NCBI RefSeq assembly: GCF_020531905.1
Contig: NZ_JAJAWG010000007.1
Coordinates: 62,001 to 126,000, forward strand
Direction of reading: 5' to 3'
Length of the DNA: 64,000 bases
Source of the DNA: Deefgea salmonis
Lineage (GTDB): Bacteria > Pseudomonadota > Gammaproteobacteria > Burkholderiales > Chitinibacteraceae
In this document: positions 24,391 through 36,556 of the stretch, one piece after another
Position numbering within the stretch: position 1 is the first letter of the stretch
Layout: the number at the start of each line of letters is the position of its first letter
Made by a program: the position numbers and the translations under genes
The notes under the pieces: model-generated
The model's input: the letters and a program-made list of their open reading frames with translations, nothing else
Database searches by the model: none
Told to the model about the DNA's origin: nothing

Positions 24391-24963
24391 ATGAGCCGCA
24401 CTTTTGCCTATTGCCGCGTTTCAACTACCGATCAAACAACCGACAATCAAGTGCTGGCCATTCAAGAGGCAGGCCACGCTGTTACGAAGTCGCGCACGAT
24501 CACCGAGCAAATCAGCGGCAAGGTGTGTGCCATGCAACGGCCTGAATTTATCAAGCTAGTGGAAAAGCTAGAGGCCGACGACAAACTGGTGGTTGTGAAG
24601 CTTGATCGATTAGGTCGCGATACTTCGGACGTACTGTCCACTTTGGCTCTACTTAAAGCCAAGGGCGTGCAAGTAATCTGTCTTGCACTGGGTAGCCTTG
24701 ATCTAAACAGCGCAGCGGGAACAATGACACTCACAGTGCTGGCAGCGGTCGCACAGTTTGAGCGTGACTTGTTGGTAGAGCGTACCCAAGCAGGACTTGA
24801 ACGCGCCAAGGCAGAAGGCAAAACACTAGGCCGCCCGACGATCTACGACGAGGCCAAGGCCGCAGAGATTCGGGAAGCTATCGCCAATGGCATGAGCTTG
24901 CGAAATGCAGCAAAAGCGCACGGCGTGTCACTGGGAACAGTGCAAAGAATTATGGCGGCTTAA
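24391..24963 (+). CDS. Serine resolvase/invertase family recombinase
   Basis: 190 residues. Catalytic Ser in FAYCRVSTTDQ (about residue 11), VVKLDRLGRDTSDV with conserved Arg residues, FERDLLVERTQAGLERAKAEG, then a C-terminal Hin-type helix-turn-helix (LRNAAKAHGVSLGTVQRIM). It may resolve element dimers or invert a segment; the TA pair is divergent from it. It reads opposite to most element genes. Confidence 0.92.
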   Translation: MSRTFAYCRVSTTDQTTDNQVLAIQEAGHAVTKSRTITEQISGKVCAMQRPEFIKLVEKLEADDKLVVVKLDRLGRDTSDVLSTLALLKAKGVQVICLALGSLDLNSAAGTMTLTVLAAVAQFERDLLVERTQAGLERAKAEGKTLGRPTIYDEAKAAEIREAIANGMSLRNAAKAHGVSLGTVQRIMAA

Positions 24964-25149
24964 GCTGGTGCTGCAATAGATTGTTTTCAAGCTTAGAAAA
25001 CAAGTGGTATTAAAGCTGTCGTTTATTCTGGTTGATTTTACCGCGAAAAAACGTGTATTTTTGCCACTAAAAACGCCTGATTTTAACTACGTTTTACTAC
25101 ATTTCTTTGCTGTAAAAATCCAATTTCTAGCATTTATGCGGCATAAGGT

Positions 25150-25277
25150 GTACCCACTTGTGCTAAGTGGGCACACTGGGTACACGACCAAATCAAGACG
25201 TGTACCCGCTTAAACTTCTAAATTACCTATTAAATTCAATTGCTTGTGAAGATGGGTACATTGGGCACACTGGGTAC
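25150..25277. repeat. Right iteron cluster, 9-bp period
   Basis: GTACCCACT on + at 25150-25158, two units on minus at 25166-25183, GTACCCGCT on + at 25202-25210, and three tandem minus units at 25251-25277 (GTACCCAGT, GTGCCCAAT, GTACCCATC). Same unit and period as the left cluster, mainly inverted. It fills the 374-bp gap between resolvase and integrase, with no gene seen. Confidence 0.7.
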
Positions 25278-25337
25278 ATCAAAAAAAACAGATACCCACC
25301 CCCTTGTACACTCCCTGATATCTACTAAGTGGTATTA

Positions 25338-26555
25338 TCATGCCGCACTAAATAGCGGTATTACCTGAGCACCATCAATCTGAGCCTGAACGAAATCAGC
25401 CCACGCTTGCATGATGGTTTTACGCTGTTCTGAATATTCGGCCTTGTTGTATACACCCTTAATGCCGACTATCTTATGCGCCAACGCTTTCTCGATTGCA
25501 TCCGATGGGTAGCCCATTTCATGAAGGTGGGTAGAGGCCGTCCGTCTAAAGTCATGCAGCACAAAATGCTGTATATCCATACCCATCGCCCGTACCGCTT
25601 GATTGAGTGTTGAGCTTGATATGGGGGTATCACTGGAGCCGCGAGTAGTGGGGAATACCCATTCAGACTGGCAGGATAGGGCTTTCAATTCGGTCAATAT
25701 GGCGATTGCTTGCCGCGATAGGTATACCCGATGGGGGCGCTCTTTCTTCATTCGTTCAGACGGTATATCCCAAACGCCCTCACTTAAATCAAATTCAGAC
25801 CATCGGGTTTCTGTGAGTTCGGTTTTGCGTACCATAGTCAGTATCAACAGGTGCAAGGCCAGCTTGAGCGCACGGCGCATATCGGACGTATAGACCGCTC
25901 GCATTACTTCCCCGATCTCTTGTGGGGATAGAACACGATCACGACTGGATTGGGTCGCTACAAAGCGCGCCACAACCGCCGCCGCTGGGTTGGCCGTCAC
26001 CATTTGCCGCGCTATGGCGTAATCAAACATGCGCTTCAACACATTGCGCGACTGTAGCGCCATTTGTGGCGAACCCCGAGCCTTAATGCGATCACACATA
26101 CCCAGTACATCCGAAGGCGTTACCTCTACTAGCGGCATACCACCCAGCCACGGCAAAACGTCCTTGTCCATTACGCGCCGCAACATGGTTTGATATTGGC
26201 GGGATTTGCCTTCTAGCTGCTCTGATAACCAAGACTCAGCGAACGTAGCCACGGTATTACGCTTTTCTTCTTTGCCAGCGGCTACAAATCGCTTGGGCGA
26301 TTCGCCACGTGCCACCAGCTTAGACCATTCGTCACGCTTGGCACGTGCATCAATAAGGGGAATATCAGGATAAGCGCCAATGGTTAGCAAGGGCTGACGC
26401 TTGCCATGCAGGGTGTAGCGATATCGCCAAACCTTAGAACCGCTTGTCATGACTTCAAGCACGAGGCCGCCCGTGTCTGTCACCAGGTAGCGTTTGTCTG
26501 TTGGCTTTAGTGCTTTAATCGCTGTATCAGTAAGGGCTTTCGTTGCGCGTGGCAT
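25338..26555 (-). CDS. Tyrosine integrase (DUF4102 family)
   Basis: 405 residues from the ATG at 26555, chosen for CAGGAC seven bases upstream. An N-terminal DUF4102 arm-binding domain (LTDTAIKALKPTDKRYLVTD, GGLVLEVMTSGSKVWRYRY), a core-binding SAM-like domain, then the catalytic domain: Arg in ILTMVRKTELTETRW, HDFRRTASTHLHEMG (His, Arg) and the Tyr nucleophile in GIKGVYNKAEY. It lies next to the mnmE 3' end, its presumed target, as in SGI1-type elements. Confidence 0.94.
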   Translation of the reverse strand: MPRATKALTDTAIKALKPTDKRYLVTDTGGLVLEVMTSGSKVWRYRYTLHGKRQPLLTIGAYPDIPLIDARAKRDEWSKLVARGESPKRFVAAGKEEKRNTVATFAESWLSEQLEGKSRQYQTMLRRVMDKDVLPWLGGMPLVEVTPSDVLGMCDRIKARGSPQMALQSRNVLKRMFDYAIARQMVTANPAAAVVARFVATQSSRDRVLSPQEIGEVMRAVYTSDMRRALKLALHLLILTMVRKTELTETRWSEFDLSEGVWDIPSERMKKERPHRVYLSRQAIAILTELKALSCQSEWVFPTTRGSSDTPISSSTLNQAVRAMGMDIQHFVLHDFRRTASTHLHEMGYPSDAIEKALAHKIVGIKGVYNKAEYSEQRKTIMQAWADFVQAQIDGAQVIPLFSAA

Positions 26556-26920
26556 TGTGTATGTCCTGTGTACCGTCATTGCTGAAATGTGTACCGAAAA
26601 TAGGGGGTTTAAAGCCTATTTTTAACCAGTAGCATCAAGTAGATGCAGTGCCAGACAATAAACGGCTGAAAGCCTTATAAATAAAGGCTTCTAGCAATTT
26701 ATTTGTGTACCAGATTCAGTGAAATTTAGCCCGATTTGTGCTACTTCGCTTCTTTCCTAGGTACACAGGTTTTGTGCTGGTGCTGTCTGTATAGCTAAGC
26801 GTGTACCAAAAAAGCGCGGCTGTATAGGGAAGGGGGCGAACGACTACGAACGATGAAGTGGCGGATTAGCTGGGTTTTTTGGGGATTCGGAAACCGTCAC
26901 GAACCCCCGCGAACGTCTTT
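26556..26920. other. Integrase-side element end with repeated GTGTACC words
   Basis: Non-coding. GTGTACC or its complement occurs near 26568, 26598, 26704, 26760 and 26803, spaced as arm-type integrase sites would be. The first two flank the integrase promoter region, so integrase autoregulation is possible. Confidence 0.5.
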
Positions 26921-26938
26921 CTACTTTCCAATACAAAA
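26921..26938. other. Likely attachment site in the mnmE 3' end
   Basis: The mnmE stop and last codons (reading TTT TGT ATT GGA AAG TAG on the minus strand) match the target I recall for SGI1-family integration, the C-I-G-K-stop end of trmE/mnmE. The element begins immediately after it, and the gene is left intact. Confidence 0.6.
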
Positions 26939-28255
26939 ACGGCTAAAAATCACGCCGAGCAGATCGTCAGAGGTAAATTCGCCGGTGATTTCGTTGAGGC
27001 TAAGTTGGGCTAGACGCAGTTCTTCGGCCAAAATTTCAATTTGCAAATAGCAGGCGTCCGCAGTATTAAGGTGCTCACGGGCAACGCGAATCGCGGCGAG
27101 GTGACGCTCGCGAGCGATAAACACGCCGTCGTTCATACCCTGCCAGCCTATCTTCTTCAACAGCTTATGTTTTAAGTCTTGCAGCCCAATACCCTGTTTG
27201 GCGGAGACGTGGATTTCATCGTCAGCGATTTCGCCGGCTTGATCGCCAGTGAGATCGATTTTATTAAACACCCGCAATACGGCTAATGAATCGGGTAGTT
27301 TGGCTAAAATTTGTTGATCGTGTTCGGTGATGCCTTCGCGGCTATCGAGCAGCAAGAGCGCCAGATCGGCTTTGTCGACGGCCGCCCAGGTGCGCTCGAT
27401 ACCGATTTTTTCCACGGTGTCATCGGTGTCGCGTAGGCCCGCAGTGTCGATAATGTGTAGCGGAATGCCGTCGAGTTGAATCAGCTCACGGACGGTATCG
27501 CGGGTGGTGCCGGCAATGTCGGTAACAATGGCCACGTCTTCGCCAGCCAGTGCGTTCATTAGGCTGGATTTGCCGACGTTGGGTTGGCCAATCAGCACCA
27601 CGTGCATGCCTTCACGCAGTAATTTGCCTTGCGTTGCAGTGTCCATCACGCGCGCGAGTTGGGCGCTGATGGTGTGTAATTTACCGCGCGCATCGGCCGC
27701 TTCTAGAAAGTCGATGTCTTCTTCGGGAAAATCCAGCGTGGCTTCAACCAGCATGCGTAGATTAATCAATGCGTCGACTAGCGTATGCACTTCCCGTGAG
27801 AATGCGCCATCGAGTGATTTGATGGCGGATTTGGCTGCGGCCTCCGATTGCGCGTCGATAATGTCGGCGACGGCTTCGGCTTGGGCTAAATCGAGTTTGC
27901 CATTTAAAAAAGCGCGCTTGGTAAATTCACCCGGCTCGGCGTGGCGGGCGCCGAGTTCAATACAGCGTTTGAGCAGCATATTCATCACCACTGGCCCGCC
28001 GTGGCCTTGCAGCTCTAATACGTCCTCTCCGGTGAATGAGGCCGGATTAGGGAAAAACAGGGCAATGCCTTCGTCGATGGTGCTGCCATCAACGGCTTGG
28101 AAGTGGGCAAAGTGAGCAAAGCGCGGTTTGAGCGGGCGGGCAATGAGGCCGCTAATGACGCTTTGGATGTCTTTGCCAGAAATACGAATCACCCCAACGC
28201 CACCTCGACCCGGTGCGGTAGCAATGGCGGCAATGGTATCGGGGGTATAAAGCAT
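26921..28255 (-). CDS. mnmE: tRNA uridine-5-carboxymethylaminomethyl modification GTPase
   Basis: MnmE (TrmE), 444 aa, with MnmG modifies U34 of tRNAs. Starts [20 protein letters not shown] (formyl-THF-binding N domain), then a helical domain split by a G domain with [14 protein letters not shown] (P-loop), [17 protein letters not shown] and NKIDL. It ends in the invariant CIGK motif, with the Cys for catalysis. Part of the rpmH-rnpA-yidD-yidC-mnmE cluster. Confidence 0.97.
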   Translation of the reverse strand: MLYTPDTIAAIATAPGRGGVGVIRISGKDIQSVISGLIARPLKPRFAHFAHFQAVDGSTIDEGIALFFPNPASFTGEDVLELQGHGGPVVMNMLLKRCIELGARHAEPGEFTKRAFLNGKLDLAQAEAVADIIDAQSEAAAKSAIKSLDGAFSREVHTLVDALINLRMLVEATLDFPEEDIDFLEAADARGKLHTISAQLARVMDTATQGKLLREGMHVVLIGQPNVGKSSLMNALAGEDVAIVTDIAGTTRDTVRELIQLDGIPLHIIDTAGLRDTDDTVEKIGIERTWAAVDKADLALLLLDSREGITEHDQQILAKLPDSLAVLRVFNKIDLTGDQAGEIADDEIHVSAKQGIGLQDLKHKLLKKIGWQGMNDGVFIARERHLAAIRVAREHLNTADACYLQIEILAEELRLAQLSLNEITGEFTSDDLLGVIFSRFCIGK

Positions 28256-28348
28256 GGTGAATTCTCTTAGGGTATTGGCTGCTAATTATTGTAAAACAAG
28301 CGCTGGCGCTCGATACATCGTTTTGAATTGGGTTTCAGTAAAGATAGC

Positions 28349-28375
28349 AAAACGCCGCCCGAAGGCGGCGTTTTT
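28349..28375. terminator. Terminator between yidC and mnmE, usable both ways
   Basis: AAAACGCCGCC-CGAA-GGCGGCGTTTTT, a strong stem with T runs on both strands, just after the yidC stop. Confidence 0.85.
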
Positions 28376-28388
28376 ATTTTAAGCCTTG

Positions 28389-30041
28389 CTAACTATTCTT
28401 GGCTTTTTGTGCAGCGTTTTCAATTTTCTTGGTAATCACATATTGCTGAATGATCGACAAGATATTGTTCACAACCCAGTACAGCACCAAACCGGCTGGG
28501 AAGAAGAAGAAGAATACCGAGAAAATCAATGGCATAAACTTCATCATCTTCGCTTGCATCGGATCCGGCGGTGGTGGCGACAAGGTCGTTTGCACGTACA
28601 TCGATACCGCCATAATCAGTGGCAAGATGTAGAGCGGATCTTTCACCGATAAGTCATGGATCCAGAATTCCCACGGCGCTTGGCGCAATTCAACGGCGGC
28701 CAACAACATCCAGTAAAAACCAATGAACACCGGAATTTGCACCAGCATCGGTAAACAACCCCCGAGCGGATTTACTTTTTCCGTTTTGTACATTTCCATT
28801 ACAGATTGTTGGAATTTCACGCGGTCTTCGCCGTGACGTTTTTTCAGCTCTTCCATCCGTGGTGCTAACAAGCGCATCTTGGCCATTGAGCGATAGCTGG
28901 CGCTCGCTAATGGATAGAATGCGGCTTTAAGCAAGATGGTTACGATGATAATCGACCAGCCCCAGTTGCCAACAAGACCGTGGATAAATTGCAAGACGGC
29001 GAATAAAGGTTTCGAGAAGATGGTGAACATCCCGTAATCTTTAACCAGATCAAAGCCTTTGGCTACGGTATCAAGGCGTTTGCTTTCTTGTGGGCCAAGA
29101 AAGATCGGTACTGATTTTTCAAACGTTTGGCCCGCCGCAATGCTTGGTAATTGAACGATGGCACCGACGGAGAATAAATTATCCGGCAACGCTTTCATTT
29201 CAATTTGGCAGGCATTTGGCGCGCAAGCATCACCACCGGCTTCTGGCGAGAAAATCCACGCCGAAACAAAGTAGTGTTGAATCATCGCAATCCAGCCGTC
29301 TTTGGCCCAAGGCGTGTATTTCGCTTCACCTTTACGGATCTTATCGAAATCTACTTTTTGGAATTTGGCTTCTTCGGTATAGACCGCAGGACCGGTGAAG
29401 GTGTGCGTACCAAACATGCCCGGATTTTCTACTTTGCCGTCACGAACTAGGCGATAGTAAGCACTGGTCGTTAGCGGTGCAGTGCCCGCATTGACGATTT
29501 GGTACTTCACATCGACTAAGTATTTGTCGCGTTGGAAGGTATAGATTTTGGCAATTTTGACGCCGTTTGGACCGGGTGCTTCTAAGCGAACGACAACTTC
29601 ATTTTGGCCTTCAGCCAAGCTGTAGTTGCTTTGTGCTGCAGTGAAAACGCTTTTATGCGTTGGCATGCCTTCGCCAAGTAGACCGGTTTGTGCGATATAA
29701 ACATGCTCGCCTTCATCTTGTAATAAGACAAAAGGTTTGCTTGGATCATCAGTGGCACCGACTTTGAGTAGCTCAACATGACGTAAGTCGCCGCCGTTGG
29801 CGTCGATTTCAGCGCGGAATAAGTCGGTTACGACCTTAATCCGTTGTCCTTTGGCGACATTGCTTTCTGGCGTAGTGTTGGTGGTGGTGTTGCTGGTCGT
29901 TGTTGCGCTAGCCGAAGCGGCACTGGCTGTGGCACTGGCCGTTACTTTGGGCTGCGGATAACGCTGCTCCATGTATTTTTGCCAGAAAAACAGAATGCTG
30001 AAAGACAGCGCAATAAAGAGGATTAGTCTCTTAGTATCCAT
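28389..30041 (-). CDS. yidC: Membrane protein insertase
   Basis: YidC, 550 aa, inserts and folds inner membrane proteins, alone or with SecYEG. N-terminal helix KRLILFIALSFSILFFWQKY, a Ser/Thr/Ala-rich linker, a large periplasmic beta domain (about 60-340), then five helices with GWSIIIVTILLKAAFYPL, the cytoplasmic KKRHGEDRVKFQQ hairpin and PLGGCLPMLVQIPVFIGFYW. Length and order are typical for Gram-negatives. Confidence 0.97.
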   Translation of the reverse strand: MDTKRLILFIALSFSILFFWQKYMEQRYPQPKVTASATASAASASATTTSNTTTNTTPESNVAKGQRIKVVTDLFRAEIDANGGDLRHVELLKVGATDDPSKPFVLLQDEGEHVYIAQTGLLGEGMPTHKSVFTAAQSNYSLAEGQNEVVVRLEAPGPNGVKIAKIYTFQRDKYLVDVKYQIVNAGTAPLTTSAYYRLVRDGKVENPGMFGTHTFTGPAVYTEEAKFQKVDFDKIRKGEAKYTPWAKDGWIAMIQHYFVSAWIFSPEAGGDACAPNACQIEMKALPDNLFSVGAIVQLPSIAAGQTFEKSVPIFLGPQESKRLDTVAKGFDLVKDYGMFTIFSKPLFAVLQFIHGLVGNWGWSIIIVTILLKAAFYPLASASYRSMAKMRLLAPRMEELKKRHGEDRVKFQQSVMEMYKTEKVNPLGGCLPMLVQIPVFIGFYWMLLAAVELRQAPWEFWIHDLSVKDPLYILPLIMAVSMYVQTTLSPPPPDPMQAKMMKFMPLIFSVFFFFFPAGLVLYWVVNNILSIIQQYVITKKIENAAQKAKNS

Positions 30042-30074
30042 TTGAACGGAAGAGCTCCCAACTCGGTGGGTTAT

Positions 30075-30284
30075 TTACGGAACAGGATCATGTCCACAGC
30101 CGCCCCAAGGGTGGCATCGACACAGACGTTTTGTCGTGAGCCAACTGCCTTTGATTGGCCCGTATCGGCTCACCGCTTCAATGCCGTATTGTGAACAAGT
30201 CGGCGTAAAGCGGCAACGAGGACCTAGCAGTGGACTGATCATCAACTGATAAAGTTTCAGCAGCGTGATGATAAGGCGCGACAT
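30075..30284 (-). CDS. yidD: Membrane protein insertion efficiency factor
   Basis: YidD, 69 aa. [30 protein letters not shown] and [13 protein letters not shown] are the family signature, with conserved Cys residues. Amphipathic and membrane associated, aiding YidC. It overlaps the rnpA 3' end by 28 bp. Confidence 0.95.
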   Translation of the reverse strand: MSRLIITLLKLYQLMISPLLGPRCRFTPTCSQYGIEAVSRYGPIKGSWLTTKRLCRCHPWGGCGHDPVP

Positions 30285-30634
30285 TGCTTGATTCGTTTAA
30301 ATAAACTCAATAACGCGGCACGCGCAGCGGCCCCGTCCTGACGTGCAAACGGTTTTCGCGATCTAACGACCACATCCAGACCGAGTAGCAATTCAGTATT
30401 TTGACGAAACAGCTCGCGGACAGTGCGCTTAATATAATTACGACCTACGGCACGTTTATCGGTTTTTTTGCCGACCACCAACCCTAAGCGAGCATGCTGG
30501 CTTAGATTGGGTTTACCTAAAACTTGGAAGTAATCATTGCTCACTGAAGCACGCAAACTAAAAACGGATGAAAAATCATCCGTTTTTAGTAAGCGTGCAT
30601 CACGCGCAAAGCGGTAGCGTTTTTCGCTCTGCAT
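30257..30634 (-). CDS. rnpA: Ribonuclease P protein component
   Basis: RnpA, 125 aa from the ATG at 30634, with GGAG eight bases upstream. The longer frame to 30706 would overlap rpmH. Shows [38 protein letters not shown] (the RNA-binding RNR region) and VVVRSRKPF. It aids the RNase P RNA in tRNA 5' processing. Confidence 0.95.
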   Translation of the reverse strand: MQSEKRYRFARDARLLKTDDFSSVFSLRASVSNDYFQVLGKPNLSQHARLGLVVGKKTDKRAVGRNYIKRTVRELFRQNTELLLGLDVVVRSRKPFARQDGAAARAALLSLFKRIKQCRALSSRC

Positions 30635-30674
30635 GCCGAGTACTCCGCAAGCAGGGGCGTTGGTTCGCAACAGC

Positions 30675-30809
30675 TTAAGCCGATAAAACTTTGCGGCCTT
30701 TGGCACGGCGAGCGTTTAAAACGCGAACGCCACCAACAGTTGCCATGCGAGCACGGAAACCGTGAGTACGTTTACGTTTGATTACAGAAGGTTGGAAAGT
30801 ACGTTTCAT
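30675..30809 (-). CDS. rpmH: 50S ribosomal protein L34
   Basis: 44 residues: begins [20 protein letters not shown] and ends [11 protein letters not shown], the typical L34. It heads the rpmH-rnpA-yidD-yidC cluster, divergent from dnaA. Forty bases separate its stop from rnpA. Confidence 0.98.
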   Translation of the reverse strand: MKRTFQPSVIKRKRTHGFRARMATVGGVRVLNARRAKGRKVLSA

Positions 30810-31120
30810 GACTAAATCCTAAGTGCTAATTGGGCAGTAAACACGCGATTTAATCAGTACTGCTAGTAGCTTGTCAAGTGAGAGTCGTAATTAACCGTGG
30901 ATCGATTGCCTACTGTGCTTGTGGATAAGTATTGCACTTGCGAGTACAATGCCCTACTTCTCGGTAACTCTCAGTGGCCAAAATGGCCGTGCGAAACTTG
31001 GCTTAATATTCAAGGCTTTGCGCGGTGTGCCTCAAATTCCATGCCAATAAATAAAATAACATCGCCGAGTTTGGCCTTGATCTGGTGCCCGCTGACCCTA
31101 AGCCGTGGTAATTTATTCCT
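30810..31120. other. rpmH-dnaA intergenic region, candidate origin
   Basis: 311 bp between rpmH and dnaA, a classical oriC position. One perfect DnaA box TTATCCACA is seen on the minus strand at 30920-30928; no cluster of boxes or AT-rich unwinding run is obvious. It also holds the divergent promoters. It could be only part of the origin. Confidence 0.45.
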
Positions 31121-32512
31121 ATGCAAATAGAAACACTTTGGCCGCATTGCCTCAATGAACTGCAGCAAAATTTAGGTGCCAGTCAATTTAATATCTGGAT
31201 TAAGCCCTTGTCGGCGCAGATGATTGACGACACTTTAGTCATTGCAGTGCCCAATCAGATTTTTCTGCAATTTATCCGTGATCGCTATCTGGGCATGATC
31301 GAAATGGCCGCAGCGAAGTTGTGTGCCGGCGTTCCGCCGCCGATTGAGCTGAAAGTCGGCCAGATGAGCGCGCCTGCGCCACGCGTTGCCGCGCGCTCCG
31401 CCAATGCCGCCAGTGATGAGGCGGCACCTGCGGCAGCGGCTGCGCCAGTGAAAACCGGCAAACGCTTTGACGCCGGTGGCGCTAGCCATGAAACCACACG
31501 GCTTAATCCCTCGCATAGTTTTGAGACGCTGGTAACGGGTAAAGCCAATCAGGTGGCGCGCGCTGCAGCTATGCAAGTGGCCGAAAACCCCGGTGTGAGC
31601 TACAACCCGCTATTTGTATACGGCGGCGTGGGCTTGGGTAAAACGCATTTGATTCAAGCCATTGGTAATTTTGTTCACCAGCATAATCCGCAGGCCAAAA
31701 TTCGCTATATTCATGCCGAAAAATACGTGCAAGACGTGGTGAAAGCGTATCAACATAAATCGTTTGATGAATTTAAGCGCTATTACCATTCGCTGGATTT
31801 GCTGCTGGTCGATGATATTCAGTTTTTTGTTGGTAAAGACCGCACGCAAGAAGAGTTCTTCTATCTATTTAATGCGCTACTTGAAAGTGGCAAACAAATT
31901 ATTCTCACCTCGGACAAAATCCCGCGTGAGATTGATGGTTTGCAAGAGCGTTTGACCAGCCGTTTTTCTTGGGGTTTGATCGTACCGATCGAGCCGCCAG
32001 AAACCGAAATGCGCGTGGCGATTTTGCTGAAAAAAGCCGAAGCCGAGCATTTTAAACTCGATGCCAATGTCGCCTTTTTTATGGCGAAAAATATCCGCTC
32101 CAACGTGCGAGAGCTCGAAGGCGCTTTGAAACGCGTGCTGGCGTATGTGCGCTTTACCAATCAACCGATCACGGTTGAATCGGCCAAAGAAGCGCTACGC
32201 GATATTTTAGCCTCGGGTAATCGCCAGGTTTCGGTGGAAAATATTCAAAAAACGGTCGCTGATTTTTACAAAATCAAAGTCGCCGATATGCACAGCAAAA
32301 AGCGCACGCGAGATATTGCGCGGCCACGACAAATGGCGATGACGCTGACTAAAGAATTAACCCAAATGAGTTTGCCAGCGATTGGTGATGCATTTGGTGG
32401 TCGCGACCATACGACGGTGCTGCATGCTTGCCGCACGATTGAAGAATTCCGCAAAAATGACAGCGAGATGGCGCATCAATACAGCGTGCTGCTGCAAATG
32501 TTGCGTTCTTGA
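31121..32512 (+). CDS. dnaA: Chromosomal replication initiator protein
   Basis: DnaA, 463 aa. Domain I ([11 protein letters not shown]), an Ala-rich domain II (about 88-115), domain III AAA+ with [13 protein letters not shown] and LLVDDIQFF, arginine finger region [12 protein letters not shown], and domain IV ending in the DNA-binding signature [14 protein letters not shown]. It unwinds oriC and controls its own gene. Confidence 0.98.
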   Translation: MQIETLWPHCLNELQQNLGASQFNIWIKPLSAQMIDDTLVIAVPNQIFLQFIRDRYLGMIEMAAAKLCAGVPPPIELKVGQMSAPAPRVAARSANAASDEAAPAAAAAPVKTGKRFDAGGASHETTRLNPSHSFETLVTGKANQVARAAAMQVAENPGVSYNPLFVYGGVGLGKTHLIQAIGNFVHQHNPQAKIRYIHAEKYVQDVVKAYQHKSFDEFKRYYHSLDLLLVDDIQFFVGKDRTQEEFFYLFNALLESGKQIILTSDKIPREIDGLQERLTSRFSWGLIVPIEPPETEMRVAILLKKAEAEHFKLDANVAFFMAKNIRSNVRELEGALKRVLAYVRFTNQPITVESAKEALRDILASGNRQVSVENIQKTVADFYKIKVADMHSKKRTRDIARPRQMAMTLTKELTQMSLPAIGDAFGGRDHTTVLHACRTIEEFRKNDSEMAHQYSVLLQMLRS

Positions 32513-32551
32513 TGCTGGCGGCATATTTATAACAAATATATCTATTTGATG

Positions 32552-32600
32552 GGGTATGTGAATGTGAGCCTTTAGCAAAATTGCTAACAGGCGCATACCC
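32552..32600. repeat. 49-bp GGGTAT-ATACCC element
   Basis: In the dnaA-dnaN gap. GGGTAT at one end, ATACCC at the other, 49 bp; inner arms GCCTTTAGCAA / TTGCTAACAGGC form a hairpin. Confidence 0.75.
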
Positions 32601-32757
32601 TTGTTATATGACCGACGCTATTTTGCTTTGAGTGTATTTATACCTTGAAGCCGCATCGCCAATGCTGCAAAGCTTTCGCATTCCTGATTTTGGCCTCGAT
32701 TTGAGGTAGAATCGCGGATGCTACCGATAAACTAATACACAACTTGGGTGAGAGTAA

Positions 32758-33864
32758 ATGCAACTGCTGCAGGCTGAACGCGATTCGCTCCTAAAACCAC
32801 TGGCCACTGTAACGGGTATTGTCGAACGTCGACACACCTTGCCTATTTTGTCGAATGTACTGATTAAAAAAGACGGCGATGCCTTGTCTTTTACCGGTAC
32901 CGATCTTGAAATCCAAATCAGTAGCCAACAAACCGAAGGCTTTTCTGGTAGCGATTTTGCGATTACCGTTGCGGCAAAAAAAATGTCGGACATTTTGCGA
33001 GCGATTCCCGATAAAACGGTGGTTACGCTCGAAGAGGCCGAAGGCCGCTTAACCATTAAAGCGGGCAAAAGCCGCTTTGCGCTGCAAACTTTGCCGGCGG
33101 CTGATTTTCCTGAATTAGCTGTTGATACCAATCTGCGCGCTACCATTCGCTTGCCACAAGGCCAGCTTAAAGCCTTGCTCGGCCGTGTGCAATTTGCGAT
33201 GGCACACCAAGATATTCGTTATTACCTCAATGGCCTGTTTATGGTTACGGATGGTAATTTACTCAAACTGGTGGCAACGGATGGCCATCGTTTAGGTTTT
33301 GTGTCTACAGAATTGAGCACGTCGTTTGAAAAAAACGAAGTCATCTTGCCGCGCAAAACGATTTTGGAATTATTTAAATTGCTGTCAGATGTGGATGACG
33401 AAGTCACCATTGATATCGCCAGCAATCAAGTGAAGTTCAGCTTTGGCAAAATTGTGATTCACAGCAAAGTGGTTGACGGGAAATTCCCAGATTACAACCG
33501 CGTGATCCCACAAAATAACGACAAGCTATTAACGGTTGATCGTCAGGCTTTATTGTCGTCGATGCAACGTGCGGCGATTTTGTCGAATGAAAAATTCCGT
33601 GGCGTGCGCTTAGTGCTCACCGATAGTACCTTAAAGATTTTGTGCAATAACAATGAGCAAGAAGAAGCTCAAGAAGAAGTTGAAGTGGGTTATAGCGGCG
33701 AAACGCTAGATATTGGATTTAACATTCAGTACTTGCTCGACGTATTGACCAATCTGTCGGTTGAAAACTTGCATTGCTATTTTGGCGACGTCAATTCGAG
33801 TGTGCTGGTGACGATTCCAGATAACGAACACTTTAAATACATTGTGATGCCAATGCGTATCTAG
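32758..33864 (+). CDS. dnaN: DNA polymerase III beta sliding clamp
   Basis: DnaN, 368 aa, the beta clamp. Three similar domains; begins MQLLQAERDSLLKPL, with RHTLPILSNVL, the FAMAHQDIRYYLNGL region and the C-terminal YIVMPMRI that forms part of the partner-binding pocket. Follows dnaA after a 245-bp gap. Confidence 0.98.
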   Translation: MQLLQAERDSLLKPLATVTGIVERRHTLPILSNVLIKKDGDALSFTGTDLEIQISSQQTEGFSGSDFAITVAAKKMSDILRAIPDKTVVTLEEAEGRLTIKAGKSRFALQTLPAADFPELAVDTNLRATIRLPQGQLKALLGRVQFAMAHQDIRYYLNGLFMVTDGNLLKLVATDGHRLGFVSTELSTSFEKNEVILPRKTILELFKLLSDVDDEVTIDIASNQVKFSFGKIVIHSKVVDGKFPDYNRVIPQNNDKLLTVDRQALLSSMQRAAILSNEKFRGVRLVLTDSTLKILCNNNEQEEAQEEVEVGYSGETLDIGFNIQYLLDVLTNLSVENLHCYFGDVNSSVLVTIPDNEHFKYIVMPMRI

Positions 33865-33870
33865 GCTGCG

Positions 33871-36392
<2,522 letters not shown>

Positions 36393-36414
36393 AAAAGAAT
36401 TTTTTGTCAGTACC

Positions 36415-36442
36415 AAAAAGCCACCGCATGCGGTGGCTTTTT
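36415..36442. terminator. Terminator of gyrB
   Basis: Perfect 14+14 palindrome AAAAAGCCACCGCA / TGCGGTGGCTTTTT. Confidence 0.88.
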
Positions 36443-36450
36443 GTTTTCTT

Positions 36451-36499
36451 GGGTATAGCCATGCAAGGCTTATTTGTTAATGGCTGCATGGTTATACCT
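36451..36499. repeat. 49-bp GGGTAT-ATACCC element
   Basis: Starts GGGTATAGCCATGCA and ends TGCATGGTTATACCT; a long stem with one-base bulges, eight bases after the gyrB terminator. Confidence 0.75.
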
Positions 36500-36556
36500 A
36501 TCAAGAAAGAGAACGATTAGGGTGTGAAAATCCTATAAGGATTTGTGCGCAAAAAA

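Larger units (their letters stand above)
15131..26938. mobile_element. P4-like integrated element at the 3' end of mnmE
   Basis: About 11.8 kb between the pilus operon and mnmE. It holds a tyrosine integrase next to mnmE, a serine resolvase, a toxin-antitoxin pair, an AlpA regulator, an excisionase-like HTH protein, a run of small ORFs, a C4/CI-type antisense RNA circuit, a Toprim primase and a DUF927 helicase. No capsid, tail, portal or terminase gene is visible, so a satellite or integrative element fits better than a full prophage. The right boundary at mnmE is well supported; the left boundary near 15131 is tentative. The 49-bp repeat family of the chromosome is absent inside. Confidence 0.8.

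Noticed and set aside
25004-25213. 69-codon + ORF after the resolvase
   Set aside because: AT-rich chance frame that runs through the iteron cluster; no ribosome site.
15131-26938. Element considered as a complete prophage
   Set aside because: No capsid, portal, terminase, tail or lysis gene is visible.
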